Of a stretch of 64,000 nucleotides of DNA, positions 1 to 8,160 are shown in pieces. The position numbers were made by a program, and so were the translations under genes. Location: the NCBI RefSeq assembly GCF_014856545.2, contig NZ_CP109811.1, positions 2,474,001 to 2,538,000 on the forward strand, given 5' to 3'. The first letter of the stretch is position 1. Each line of letters starts with the position of its first letter. This DNA comes from Mesobacillus jeotgali (GTDB lineage Bacteria; Bacillota; Bacilli; Bacillales; Cytobacillaceae). The notes under the pieces are model-generated. The model was not told the DNA's origin, searched no databases, and saw only the letters and a program-made list of their open reading frames with translations.

Positions 1-1
1 G

Positions 2-679
2 GATATGGGAGAAGTAGAGGTATATGATATAAATAAAATTCTTGATATTGTGAATCAGTACCCTGAAAACCTGGTAATCGTCGGAGTCGGAAGACAAACG
101 GAACTGGCAATCCCATTCATCTTATATGGCGTGGAAGCGTTCAAAACAGTTAGTGCTGTCTATATCATGGGTGGAGCCTTCCTCGTGCCTGGCAATGTCA
201 CAGCGGAAGCTGAGGCAAATTTCTATGCCGATCCGATTGCGGCTAATCAAGTGCTCGAAAAGGCAAGAAATGTATTCCTGCATCCTTTAAATATCACGAA
301 TAGAGCCATCATCCCCCCAGCAGTAATAGACTATCTTGCCCAAAACAGCCAGTCTCCTTTTAAGGATCTGATTAAACCTGTATATGATTATTACTTTGAT
401 GCGTATAAAAAGAATGTCCCGGGCATCCAGGGTGCGCCTCTCCATGATGTGATCACATTAAGTGCACTGGTAAACAAAAATCTGGTGAAATATCTGCCAC
501 GACGAGTAACCGTTGAATTGTTTGGGCGTGCCAGAGGCAAGAGTATTGCAGACTTCAGGCCAAAGCCTGAGCAGGAACCAGGTGAGAACTTGGATTGGAT
601 TGGCATGGAAGCAGACATACCAGCTTTTATTGAAGATTTTACCCTTGTTTTCATGGGAGAGACCCAAGCTAAAAGTTAA
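2..679 (+). CDS. Inosine-uridine nucleoside hydrolase, N-terminally cut by the window edge
   Basis: This is the C-terminal part (about 225 residues) of a ribonucleoside hydrolase, which splits nucleosides into base and ribose for purine/pyrimidine salvage in the cytoplasm. The family's conserved core is visible: GGA...GN-T-EAEANFYADPIAA at about residues 56-80, and the active-site-region His in PLHDVITLSAL near residue 146. The N-terminal Asp cluster (DTDxGxDDA) that binds Ca2+ is absent because the frame is open to the left edge; the Met at position 5 is internal, not a start. The gene ends at a strong hairpin terminator. The identity to the family is firm; the substrate preference cannot be read. 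Confidence 0.85.
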   Translation, partial: DMGEVEVYDINKILDIVNQYPENLVIVGVGRQTELAIPFILYGVEAFKTVSAVYIMGGAFLVPGNVTAEAEANFYADPIAANQVLEKARNVFLHPLNITNRAIIPPAVIDYLAQNSQSPFKDLIKPVYDYYFDAYKKNVPGIQGAPLHDVITLSALVNKNLVKYLPRRVTVELFGRARGKSIADFRPKPEQEPGENLDWIGMEADIPAFIEDFTLVFMGETQAKS

Positions 680-682
680 AGA

Positions 683-717
683 AAGGAACTCCCATACAAA
701 TGGGAGTTCCTTTTTTG
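683..717. terminator. Bidirectional rho-independent terminator
   Basis: A 10-bp perfect stem (GGAACTCCCA / TGGGAGTTCC, 685-694 and 701-710) is followed by six T on the plus strand. It lies between the convergent nucleoside hydrolase and MFS genes and probably serves both. Confidence 0.9.
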
Positions 718-719
718 GG

Positions 720-1940
720 TTATACACTTTGATTTACTTCCTTATACTTTTTCCTGTTAGCATTTGAATAAAACATCACCAAAAGGCTTGAGATAATCAA
801 GGTTCCATGGAAAATCCAGACCATTCTAGGCAGTGAAAAAGCTTCTAACAGAATAGGGGCAATGACAAAACCAAGTGCAAAACCTAATGACTTTAACAGC
901 ATGCCAACTCCAAATATTCTTCCTCGTATGTAATTATCCGTTTTCTGGAGGATAGTCGCGTGAAGGGTGGTGAAGCATGCATCAAAAATTCCGGTAAGGA
1001 AGGCAAACAACATGACAATCCAAACATTTATATTAGAAAGGAAGATGATGAAGCCGGTTGACATCAAAATTGCTGAGAGAAAATATGTCCGATACAACTG
1101 GTTTCCCTGCAGGAATTTCATTCTGGGTAAAAGGAGGGTGGCTAACACGGAACCAATTCCCCAGACACCCCAAATGAGTCCGTAAATTAAGCTTTGTTTG
1201 CTGGAATCTATTGATTCTGCTAACAAAGGAATTCCAAGATTATGAGAAGCACCGGCAAATGAACCTACGAGGAAAACGATATTTACGTACAATAACATCG
1301 GCACTGAAAGGATGAACGAATATACTTCTTTTAAATCTTTACCAATCTGGGAAACTCTTTGTTTAACTCCATTCGTTATCAAACCTGAATCAGCTGGCTT
1401 AGTTGTTTCCCACTTGATTTTGATTAATACTGCTGCAGATATTAGATAAGTAGCAGCGTCAATAATCAAGGTAACCTGGTAACCAAGAAAATCTGTGATT
1501 AAACCAGCACCAATGAACCCAAAAACCAGGCTGATCGATGTAAGTCTGGAGATAAGGGCATTCGTCTCTAAAACCTTATCCTGGCCAAAAATTTGCGGGA
1601 TTTCCGCACTATAGCTTACAGCAAAAAAGCTGCTCGTTAAACCGATCAAAAAGCAGACAACCAATATCATTACCGGATTAGGGAAGGGGATCAAGCTCAA
1701 AATGATAATTGCCCGAAAAACATCGGTCCATATCATGATTTTCCTGCGGTCAAATCGGTCAGCAAGAACACCTGAAAATAAGCTTAATAAAACTCCGCCC
1801 AGTGTCCTGAACGCCATCGTGGCTGCAAGCCAGGCAGGACTCCCGGTAGCAATATACATCAAGACATTGATTGCGATTAAATCCATAAAGGTTCCAAGAT
1901 CGGAAAATGCTTTTACATAAAGAAAAACTTTGGTGTTCAT
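720..1940 (-). CDS. MFS transporter, probable drug/small-molecule efflux
   Basis: A 406-residue inner-membrane protein with about 12 hydrophobic segments. The MFS motif A is seen after the second segment as GVLADRFDRRKIM, and the cytoplasmic loop in the middle carries charged residues, as expected for the two-times-six-helix fold. The family moves solutes with a proton or ion gradient; the substrate is not evident, though the overall look is of the MFS_3/enterobactin-exporter-like efflux subgroup. The ATG at 1940 was chosen because AAGGGAG lies six to eight bases upstream; an in-frame start 18 bases earlier has no site. It stands alone, convergent with the nucleoside hydrolase. Confidence 0.85.
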   Translation of the reverse strand: MNTKVFLYVKAFSDLGTFMDLIAINVLMYIATGSPAWLAATMAFRTLGGVLLSLFSGVLADRFDRRKIMIWTDVFRAIIILSLIPFPNPVMILVVCFLIGLTSSFFAVSYSAEIPQIFGQDKVLETNALISRLTSISLVFGFIGAGLITDFLGYQVTLIIDAATYLISAAVLIKIKWETTKPADSGLITNGVKQRVSQIGKDLKEVYSFILSVPMLLYVNIVFLVGSFAGASHNLGIPLLAESIDSSKQSLIYGLIWGVWGIGSVLATLLLPRMKFLQGNQLYRTYFLSAILMSTGFIIFLSNINVWIVMLFAFLTGIFDACFTTLHATILQKTDNYIRGRIFGVGMLLKSLGFALGFVIAPILLEAFSLPRMVWIFHGTLIISSLLVMFYSNANRKKYKEVNQSV

Positions 1941-2059
1941 AATATCTCCCTTAATCATGAGGTAATATAGTTATACTGTTTTATTTTAAAGATTTTGAAT
2001 TTACTTCGCAATACGAAATTTCAGTTTTTTGCTATAATATAATAAATTTCTCATTAGAA

Positions 2060-2092
2060 GGGAGAAACTCCCTGGCGAACAGGGAGCTCCAT
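2060..2092 (-). terminator. Terminator of the Gly/Tyr/Trp-rich gene
   Basis: Read on the minus strand, GGAG-CTCCCTG and CAGGGAG-TTTCTCC form a long stem with a small loop just downstream of the gene at 2104. The T-tract is weak but the stem is clear. Confidence 0.6.
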
Positions 2093-2103
2093 TTATTTAG
2101 GAA

Positions 2104-2343
2104 TTACCACCAAGGCCTGCCATACCAGGGGCGACGTCCGAATCCATACCAGGGACGTCTGCCGAATCCGTACCATGGTCTTCGGCCGTACCAGTATCCA
2201 GGACGTCCGTAACCATACCAGGGACCACCGAATCCATAACCTCCATAAAATGCAGGTGCAGCAGCGGTGAGGAACAATAATGGAATAATTCTTTCATCAT
2301 TCTGCTGATCTTGCCTGTGAAAATAAGTTTGAGGATAATTCAT
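2104..2343 (-). CDS. Small Gly/Tyr/Trp/Arg-rich repeat protein of unknown function
   Basis: A 79-residue protein. The first 25 residues are polar (NYPQTYFHRQDQQNDER), then a short hydrophobic Ala/Leu/Phe stretch leads into a low-complexity tail made of about five units of the type RRPWYGFG. Such aromatic/Gly-rich tails occur in spore-surface and envelope proteins of Bacillus, but I do not recognise a named family. The reading frame is supported by a good ribosome site (AGGAGG, seven bases before ATG at 2343). An overlapping frame on the same strand gives a long translation only because of the DNA repeats. It is a single-gene unit with its own terminator. Confidence 0.7.
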   Translation of the reverse strand: MNYPQTYFHRQDQQNDERIIPLLFLTAAAPAFYGGYGFGGPWYGYGRPGYWYGRRPWYGFGRRPWYGFGRRPWYGRPWW

Positions 2344-2471
2344 TGAGCAACCTCCTATATTTTATTCAATATAGGATATGTGACTAAAAATTTGATGGCA
2401 TGAAAATAGAAAAAATAGACAGTTGCCCATGCTTCACCGAAAAATTTTAATAAATGGAGGAACAAAACATA

Positions 2472-3032
2472 ATGATTCAATTAATCAATCAAACTGTGAT
2501 GCATAGTTATCCAGGAATGGTCGCACTCGTTACAGTGTCTCATGGAGAGGAAAACAATATTATGGCTGCAGGCTGGCACTCATACATATCCTATCAACCG
2601 CCTATTTATGGAGTATCTATCGGCCGTGAGCGCCATACTCATAAGCTGGTTAAATCTGCAGGCAGATTCGCCATTAATTTTGTGCCATATGAATATTCGG
2701 CTCTTATACAGCAATCAGGTGTGTATTCAGGTTCAAAGGTGAACAAATTCGAAAAAGCGAACATCCGTTTCGACCACGGATCAGCAACGAATTCACCGAT
2801 ACTAAGTGATGCATATATAGCATATGAATGTGAAGTCATAGACTGCAATAGTTATGGCGACCACGATTGGTTCGTTGCAAATATCGTACAATTTTACAGG
2901 GATCCTGATAAATTCCTTGAAAACGGCATGCCAAATTTCGATAAGCTTACGATTCCGCTTTATTTAGGAAGATCCACATACACAAATGTAAATCAACATA
3001 GTGATTTTGTTTCGCATAAGATAGAGGAATAG
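2472..3032 (+). CDS. Flavin reductase-like (FMN-binding split-barrel) protein
   Basis: A protein of 186 residues with the flavin-reductase-like FMN-binding fold: GMVALVTVSHGEENNIMAAGWHSYIS at the N-terminus, then PPIYGVSIGRERHTHKL and RFAINFVPYEY, the usual order of conserved strands. Members reduce free flavin or act as FMN-dependent oxidoreductases in the cytosol. The ATG at 2472 is preferred over one 18 bases upstream because the GGAGG site lies between them. It ends at a hairpin terminator, and what looks like a transposon end begins straight after it. The physiological partner is unknown. Confidence 0.8.
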   Translation: MIQLINQTVMHSYPGMVALVTVSHGEENNIMAAGWHSYISYQPPIYGVSIGRERHTHKLVKSAGRFAINFVPYEYSALIQQSGVYSGSKVNKFEKANIRFDHGSATNSPILSDAYIAYECEVIDCNSYGDHDWFVANIVQFYRDPDKFLENGMPNFDKLTIPLYLGRSTYTNVNQHSDFVSHKIEE

Positions 3033-3043
3033 CAGGATACTAA

Positions 3044-3093
3044 AAAACACGAAAAGTGATCTGAAGAAGGCTCAGAAGATTTTTCGTGTTTTC
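3044..3093 (+). terminator. Terminator of the flavin reductase gene
   Basis: A 12-bp perfect stem (AAAACACGAAAA with TTTTCGTGTTTT, 3044-3055 and 3081-3092) encloses a small inner CTGA/TCAG pairing. It is A-rich before and T-rich after, and so could work in both directions. Confidence 0.85.
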
Positions 3094-3094
3094 T

Positions 3095-3251
3095 TGTGTA
3101 ATTGTACGTTGAAGAGAATCGTCCTACATTTGAATATAAGGAAAACGCTTAGAAAACAAGATTCTTTTTGTTATGTAGGTATATTCTCTTCACTTTTTTA
3201 TTGAAGAGAATATACCTACATATAATTGAAATGAAGAGAAAGTTCCAACAT
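3095..3251. repeat. Four-copy 20-bp motif array, probable Tn7-like transposon end
   Basis: Four copies of a 20-bp motif, TGAAGAGAATATACCTACAT in its best form, lie at 3110-3129, 3173-3192 (inverted), 3202-3221 and 3232-3251. The second and third form a perfect 20-bp inverted repeat with a 9-nt loop. Just outside the first copy is TGTGTAATTGTACG (from 3095), which begins with TGT as Tn7-family ends do. Arrays of about 20-bp TnsB sites mark Tn7-like ends. The position fits: next to a chromosomal terminator and before the Pycsar and tns genes. The inverted second site is atypical, and I found no matching array elsewhere. Confidence 0.55.
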
Positions 3252-3584
3252 AATTAACATAAGCATTCCGATAAAGTAGGGAATGGGAGCAATGAATTAA
3301 AAACTGACCTTTAGGTTATTACTTTTCCACGAATTATTAATAGGTGGACATAGGTAAAAAATTTTATAAAGAATGCACTTGTATTCTAAACTTACCTTCT
3401 AAACGAAAAGAACTATTAACAAAAAACCAATGATTTTTCATCTGTAAAAGTCGTATTATTATTTGTTAAGCTATTTTCTTTATTTAATAGGACTGGTTGG
3501 TTAAATTCGAATTAAAAATCAGGTTACAATTTTTCTCGAAATCGGGGAAACTAATAAGTATAACAATAATTTTTATGATTACTT
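3252..3584. other. AT-rich non-coding stretch
   Basis: No convincing gene is seen on either strand: all frames are short and lack ribosome sites. It lies between the repeat array and the terminator of the minus-strand Pycsar operon. Confidence 0.6.
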
Positions 3585-3615
3585 AAAAAAGCCTAAACCA
3601 ATTACGGATTTAGGC
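3585..3615 (-). terminator. Terminator of the Pycsar operon
   Basis: A stem GCCTAAA/TTTAGGC (3591-3597, 3609-3615) is followed on the minus strand by TTTTTT, about 60 bases past the cyclase stop codon. Confidence 0.8.
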
Positions 3616-3673
3616 TCAGAGTAAGTTTTTTAATGAGGTTTATTTTAGTTATGTATAAACTAACAAGAAAATT

Positions 3674-4417
3674 TTATAATACACTCCACCTATAATTTGT
3701 GAAATAAAAAGTTTCCTGTTTACCATTGTAAGTGAAGCTCTCGGAATTCCACATGTTTATTTTTTCGTCGACTCCAAAAATATTTTTCCGGGTGTGAAAT
3801 TTTACATTGTCATTTAGATTGTGATATACATACCTAGAAATACAAATATGATTAGGAGCTTTAGCCAAGTCACTTAGTCTTACAGCTTTATTCACTGCAT
3901 TACCTGCCCAAAAAAGACCTTTATTATTTAAGTCTCCACCAATACCAATTTTAGTACATAATATTTTTCCATCGTCTAAACCGATTCCAAAATCTATTGC
4001 CGAATATTTACTTAACAGCTTATTTATGCCACTTTCTTCATGGGATATCATATACTTCATTTGCATTGCTGCTTGAACAGCACTACTTAATGTATTTTTT
4101 GAAGTTCCTGGAAAGTACACTAACATACTGTCCCCATTAAAACTCCGTACAGAACCTCCTAATGCATGAGCAAGGGTGGTAATTGTATGGAAATAAGCCA
4201 TGTGAATTTTTGCAACTGTTGATTTATTATGATTGTTTAATATTCCTGTTGAACCTCGCATGTCTATATGTAGAACCGTTGCTTCAAATTTAACTCCTTT
4301 GTTACCGAAAGTTAACTTTTTATCATCTATATCTGGAACATAGTCGACATCTTCTACGACGAAATTTGTATCCATTATTTCCTTAACTTTTTTCGTAATG
4401 CTATCTTTTTTTCCCAT
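3674..4417 (-). CDS. Pycsar nucleotide cyclase (PycC-like)
   Basis: A 247-residue class III nucleotidyl cyclase catalytic domain without membrane segments. The two metal-binding Asp motifs are visible: VLHIDMRGSTG (Asp about 52) and SFNGDSMLVYF (Asp about 96). The later segments GIGLDDGKILCTKIGIGG and WAGNAVNKAVRLSD also match the Pycsar branch. In Pycsar, phage infection triggers synthesis of cCMP or cUMP, which switches on a toxic effector. The partner effector lies directly upstream, ending 14 bases before the ATG; AGAGGT sits six bases before that ATG, so I prefer it to an in-frame TTG at 4435 that overlaps the effector stop. Whether it makes cCMP or cUMP cannot be read with certainty. 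Confidence 0.82.
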   Translation of the reverse strand: MGKKDSITKKVKEIMDTNFVVEDVDYVPDIDDKKLTFGNKGVKFEATVLHIDMRGSTGILNNHNKSTVAKIHMAYFHTITTLAHALGGSVRSFNGDSMLVYFPGTSKNTLSSAVQAAMQMKYMISHEESGINKLLSKYSAIDFGIGLDDGKILCTKIGIGGDLNNKGLFWAGNAVNKAVRLSDLAKAPNHICISRYVYHNLNDNVKFHTRKNIFGVDEKINMWNSESFTYNGKQETFYFTNYRWSVL

Positions 4418-4431
4418 TGTTATACCTCTTT

Positions 4432-4962
4432 TCAAACAATATAAGAAAGTAAAATAAAAAACAAAAGTATTATACCCGTTAGAAGCAAATGATTAGTCGT
4501 TTTAGCGAAATAAACTGTTTTCTTATCCAGAATTTTTGACACTTCAAACACTTGTCCTAAAAGATTCACTGTTAAAGCATCCTCATCCATGCTCTTATAC
4601 TGATCAATTAATTGTTCCTTTCCAATTTTAGAAATATGATAATAATAAAATAATGAAGATTCACCAGTCTGATAATGTTTAGCAGTTCGAGGTTTTAAAA
4701 TTAAAACAATAATTATATAGAATTGGTAGGTAATAAATAATACCAACGCTAAACCGGTTATAAGTGTTAGGAAAGAAAGGATTTTCTCGTTTAAGCCAGT
4801 AATTTCATTTATATTTACAAAGCTTAATTTTTTTGAAAATTCTATAAAAGCAGTTAGAAGAAATCCATATAATACGAGTAACGCACCAGCTTTTTGATCA
4901 ATAAATTTTATTAAGTCTTGTATGTTTTTAAAGTTTTCGAAAATCATCTCACGTTTATCCAT
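4432..4962 (-). CDS. Pycsar membrane effector (PycTM-like)
   Basis: A 176-residue protein with the hallmark N-terminal segment of Pycsar TM effectors: a helix with NIQDLIKFIDQKAGALLVLYG, in which the D-x-KA pair precedes the first membrane segment. Three hydrophobic segments follow, at about residues 26-44, 63-92 and 155-175, with a charged cytosolic region between the second and third. Known members bind a cyclic pyrimidine nucleotide and damage the membrane, killing or arresting the infected cell. It is the first gene of a two-gene minus-strand operon; AAGGTG eight bases before the ATG supports the start. Its place beside a probable Tn7-like end suggests defence cargo. Confidence 0.8.
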   Translation of the reverse strand: MDKREMIFENFKNIQDLIKFIDQKAGALLVLYGFLLTAFIEFSKKLSFVNINEITGLNEKILSFLTLITGLALVLFITYQFYIIIVLILKPRTAKHYQTGESSLFYYYHISKIGKEQLIDQYKSMDEDALTVNLLGQVFEVSKILDKKTVYFAKTTNHLLLTGIILLFFILLSYIV

Positions 4963-5263
4963 TTTAATATCACCTTCTTTACTGTTGGTTTGTAATTATT
5001 TCCAATGAACAATATAATTCTACCATAAAATAAATTGTTAAAGTACACTCTAAACTCAAACGAGAATATCCGTTTAACTACAAAAATTTAACAAAGCTTT
5101 TATACGTAAAATAGTTATAGAAATTGAAAAAAATTTATTCAACCGATTTTCTTAACGTCTACCCCTCAGGGAAGGCGTTTTTTTAATAAAAAACTAGTAA
5201 TGACTTATAATTTTTGAAATATGTGGATAACATGACAATACACAGTAAAGGGAGTGATAAATT
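4963..5263. other. Divergent control region between Pycsar and tns operons
   Basis: There is no gene here. The region must hold the Pycsar promoter (minus strand) and the promoter for the small ORF and tns genes (plus strand). The sequence is highly AT-rich, and I cannot pick a single convincing promoter. Confidence 0.5.
5154..5184 (+). terminator. Hairpin with T-tract upstream of the tns genes
   Basis: An imperfect stem (AACG-CT-CCC paired with GGG-AG-CGTT, loop CTCA) is directly followed by seven T. No plus-strand gene lies before it, so it may insulate the tns operon from outside transcription or act as an attenuator. Confidence 0.55.
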
Positions 5264-5446
5264 ATGAAATTCATAGAAATCAAATTAACCAAACATTCTA
5301 TTTATCTAACAGAAGAAGAAATTCGTAGGTTACTATCAAACCAACCAGAAGTATATATAGAAGGTATTAAAAGAGGGAAGGCCTTCAAAAGAAGCAACCA
5401 ATTGAAGGAACGAATAAAAAACAAACACAATGAGGAAATAAATTGA
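5264..5446 (+). CDS. Small protein preceding tnsA, unknown function
   Basis: A 60-residue basic, mostly helical protein (about 10 Lys, ending KERIKNKHNEEIN). No family is recognised. AAGGGAGTG lies nine bases before the ATG, which makes translation likely. It is about 80 bases upstream of the TnsA-like gene on the same strand and may belong to the same transcript. Its charge would suit a small DNA-binding or regulatory protein, but that is only a guess. Confidence 0.55.
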   Translation: MKFIEIKLTKHSIYLTEEEIRRLLSNQPEVYIEGIKRGKAFKRSNQLKERIKNKHNEEIN

Positions 5447-5527
5447 GTATTTCCCATTACTTTATATATTCATAGATATTTCAAATTAGAGTAAGCTATA
5501 TGTAATTTATGAATCGAGGTGTGACAA

Positions 5528-6202
5528 GTGTATGAACCGCATCCTATAAAGAGGAACAGCTCTTTTTATAAGAATTATTGGGAGTCCTATAGTCCTAAAT
5601 TAAAACGTGATGTCTGCTATCTTGGACAAGCGAATTATGAATTATGGCTGCTGATTGAAATAAATCATGAAATAATATCATTTTGTGAACGTCCTTTAGT
5701 GATATCGGGTGTTTTTAATAAGAAAAAAATCGAAGTAATTCCTAACTTCTGGCTAAAATACAAAAATGGCCAGGAAAGCCTTGTAATAATTGAAGCAAGC
5801 AAAAGTGAGAAACAAAAAAGAGAAATTACCTTTTTAGCAGAATGGTGCAAGAATAATAACAGACAATTAGAGGTAAAAGAGTATTCTTATCTATTAAAAA
5901 ATCAACTATTAATAAATAATGCAAAGCGGATAATCCCCTATCTCTCTAATTCTTACCCCATAGATTTAGATATACATAAAGTTAGTAAATGTCTATCTTT
6001 TGAGAAAAGGACAATAAAAACGGTCCTGAATGAATTAAAGGCCTCGATTACTGAGCAAAGAATCATAGTAGCTCTATATAGCTTAATATTCAATAACAAA
6101 ATAGCATCCAATTTACACTTAAAACCATTAAATATAAATACGGAGGTGTGGCTCCATTGTCCAGAAGAAGAATCACAGAATCATACGATAACGAATTATT
6201 AA
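5528..6202 (+). CDS. tnsA: TnsA-like protein with substituted catalytic residues
   Basis: A 224-residue protein with the TnsA endonuclease fold layout: an N-terminal nuclease-like domain (about residues 30-100) and a C-terminal winged-helix-like part that in Tn7 contacts TnsC. TnsA normally cuts the non-transferred strand at the transposon ends using Glu...Asp...(E/Q)-x-Lys. Here the Glu is kept (ANYELWLL, about E38), but the Asp of the PDF motif is Asn (IPNFW, about N73) and the Lys position is Ser (IIEASK, about S91). The strand-cutting activity may therefore be lost or altered. The GTG start follows GAGGTG. Its end overlaps tnsB by 46 bases. Confidence 0.75.
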   Translation: MYEPHPIKRNSSFYKNYWESYSPKLKRDVCYLGQANYELWLLIEINHEIISFCERPLVISGVFNKKKIEVIPNFWLKYKNGQESLVIIEASKSEKQKREITFLAEWCKNNNRQLEVKEYSYLLKNQLLINNAKRIIPYLSNSYPIDLDIHKVSKCLSFEKRTIKTVLNELKASITEQRIIVALYSLIFNNKIASNLHLKPLNINTEVWLHCPEEESQNHTITNY

Positions 6203-8139
6203 ATATAGCCAAATGGCCAAGAGCAAATTTAAATGTCATGCCCGAACAAGATTTGGAGACTTATAAAAAAAGAAAAAAAGCTGTAGAGATGTTTATAAAA
6301 GGCGATTCTCTTAAAGAAATAAAGATAGAGACTGGCATAGATAGGAAAGAAATTAATAATTTTTTCAAGAAGTGCTTATATGAAGATAAGTTTGGGATAA
6401 TATACGGATTTAATGCATTAATACCTGGAAAGACAATCAAACAATATAACAGAAAAGAGTTACCAAACTCTACATCAAAGAAGCACTATAATCAGCAGAC
6501 TGGAGCGTTTGCACTTTTGTTAAAAACCTATCCAGTATTACAAGAATTGATCGATACTTTATTTTTCAGAAATAAGAATAAGTCTCTAATCGACCCTGTT
6601 ATGAAAAAAAACAGAATACATAAAAGGTTTATTGAGAAATGTAGAGAGTTAGGATTAAAAGCGCCTTTTGATTACCCCTTTAACACTAAAGAGTTAGCAA
6701 GAAGATCTCTATATAGCTATCTTCAAAAATTAGAAGAAGATAAAATGTCTGATGCAAGCTATAGATACAACAGTGAAAATGAACATCATGATAATATTAA
6801 TAGTCACTTTAACGAACAAGCACCTACCCATTTAAAACCATACGAGAGGGTCCAATTTGATGGACACAAAATTGACCTATCCCTCTCATTAACTTTTGAA
6901 ACACCTTCTGGAGATGAAATTACTAAGGTTTTAGATCGAATTTGGTTATTAGTGATCATGGATGTAGCATCCAGAGCAGTTCTTGGATACCACATATCAT
7001 TAAATAAAGAGTACAATTCAAACGATGTTCTGCAATGTGTAAAAAAATCAATAGAGCCTTGGAAGCCTCTTAACTTAACTATTCCTGGATTAAAATATCC
7101 ACCTAACGGAGGACTACCATCCGGACTGATAAAAGAATCAATGTGGGCTTTGTGGGATGAATTTTATTATGACAATGCTAAAGCCAATTTATCCATCATA
7201 GTAAGGGACAGAGTAAAAAGAATCATAAACTGCAGAGTAAACGCTGGCCCAATCAAATCCCCAACCAAAAGGTCCTTGATAGAGAGATTTTTTGGATTAC
7301 TTGAGGAAAATGGTTATCACCGATTAACAAATACAACAGGTAGCAATCCTAAGGATCCTAGAAGAAATAACCCAGAAAAACAAGCTCTTAAAATTAAGAT
7401 GAATATAAACGACCTTGAAGAATTAACAGATGTGTTAATTGCTGATTATAATTCTACACCTAATGAAGGAACAAGTTATTCAACGCCATTAGAAGCATTA
7501 CAACACAGAATAAATAAAGACCCAATTATACGCAAACTTCAGGAAGAGGAGCGAGACAATATTCCATTTTTATGTGTTGAAGCTAAACGGAAAGTAAAGG
7601 GAAGTATAGAGCAGGGAAGAAGACCGTATATTCAGTTTGAAAACGTAAGATATACAAATGAACTTTTACTTAGGTCCCCAGGCTTAATAGGAAAAACACT
7701 GGATCTAGTTATAAATATTGATGATGTAAGGTTTTTAACTGCATATTTACCAGATGGATCAGAACTAGGAAAATTAGTAGGAAGCGGTTATTGGGGGAAA
7801 ACAAAGCATAGCTTGGCTTTAAGGAAAGAGATTTTTAGTTTGAGAAATAAAAAACTCATTCACTTTACCACAAAAGATGACCCTATTAAGGCTTTTCAAC
7901 AGTATTTAAAAGAAAAAGCAATCACACATAAAAGATATAGAAATAAATTAAATTCATTAGAAAAAACTTTAGCAAATGAACAAGAAGTAACCAAAAACAT
8001 ACCAGATACATCCGAGAGGGAAGAGGTTAATACGTCCAAATTAAACAATGTAAGTCCCATTAAAATAAATACTAAAGACACTATGCCAATTGTTGAATTA
8101 GAAAATAAAAAAAGATTAAAGAGAACATTAACCTTCTAA
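6157..8139 (+). CDS. tnsB: TnsB-like DDE transposase
   Basis: A 660-residue retroviral-integrase-superfamily transposase, the strand-transfer subunit that binds transposon ends. An N-terminal helix-turn-helix region is followed by the catalytic core with Asp in VQFDGHKID (about D235), Asp in YYDNAKAN (about D339) and Glu in SLIERFFG (about E376), giving the D...D-36-E spacing. A beta-barrel region and a charged C-terminal tail (about 580-660), which in Tn7 contacts TnsC, complete it. TTG at 6157 is preferred because GGAGGT lies nine bases upstream; a GTG at 6148 is inside that site. It is translationally coupled to tnsA by overlap. Confidence 0.9.
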   Translation: MSRRRITESYDNELLNIAKWPRANLNVMPEQDLETYKKRKKAVEMFIKGDSLKEIKIETGIDRKEINNFFKKCLYEDKFGIIYGFNALIPGKTIKQYNRKELPNSTSKKHYNQQTGAFALLLKTYPVLQELIDTLFFRNKNKSLIDPVMKKNRIHKRFIEKCRELGLKAPFDYPFNTKELARRSLYSYLQKLEEDKMSDASYRYNSENEHHDNINSHFNEQAPTHLKPYERVQFDGHKIDLSLSLTFETPSGDEITKVLDRIWLLVIMDVASRAVLGYHISLNKEYNSNDVLQCVKKSIEPWKPLNLTIPGLKYPPNGGLPSGLIKESMWALWDEFYYDNAKANLSIIVRDRVKRIINCRVNAGPIKSPTKRSLIERFFGLLEENGYHRLTNTTGSNPKDPRRNNPEKQALKIKMNINDLEELTDVLIADYNSTPNEGTSYSTPLEALQHRINKDPIIRKLQEEERDNIPFLCVEAKRKVKGSIEQGRRPYIQFENVRYTNELLLRSPGLIGKTLDLVINIDDVRFLTAYLPDGSELGKLVGSGYWGKTKHSLALRKEIFSLRNKKLIHFTTKDDPIKAFQQYLKEKAITHKRYRNKLNSLEKTLANEQEVTKNIPDTSEREEVNTSKLNNVSPIKINTKDTMPIVELENKKRLKRTLTF

Positions 8140-8160
8140 TGAATTGTCGAGGTAATAATT

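Noticed and set aside
2097..2300. Alternative minus-strand frame over the Gly/Tyr/Trp-rich gene
   Set aside because: It is a frame shadow created by the DNA repeats; it lacks a ribosome site, while the chosen frame has AGGAGG.
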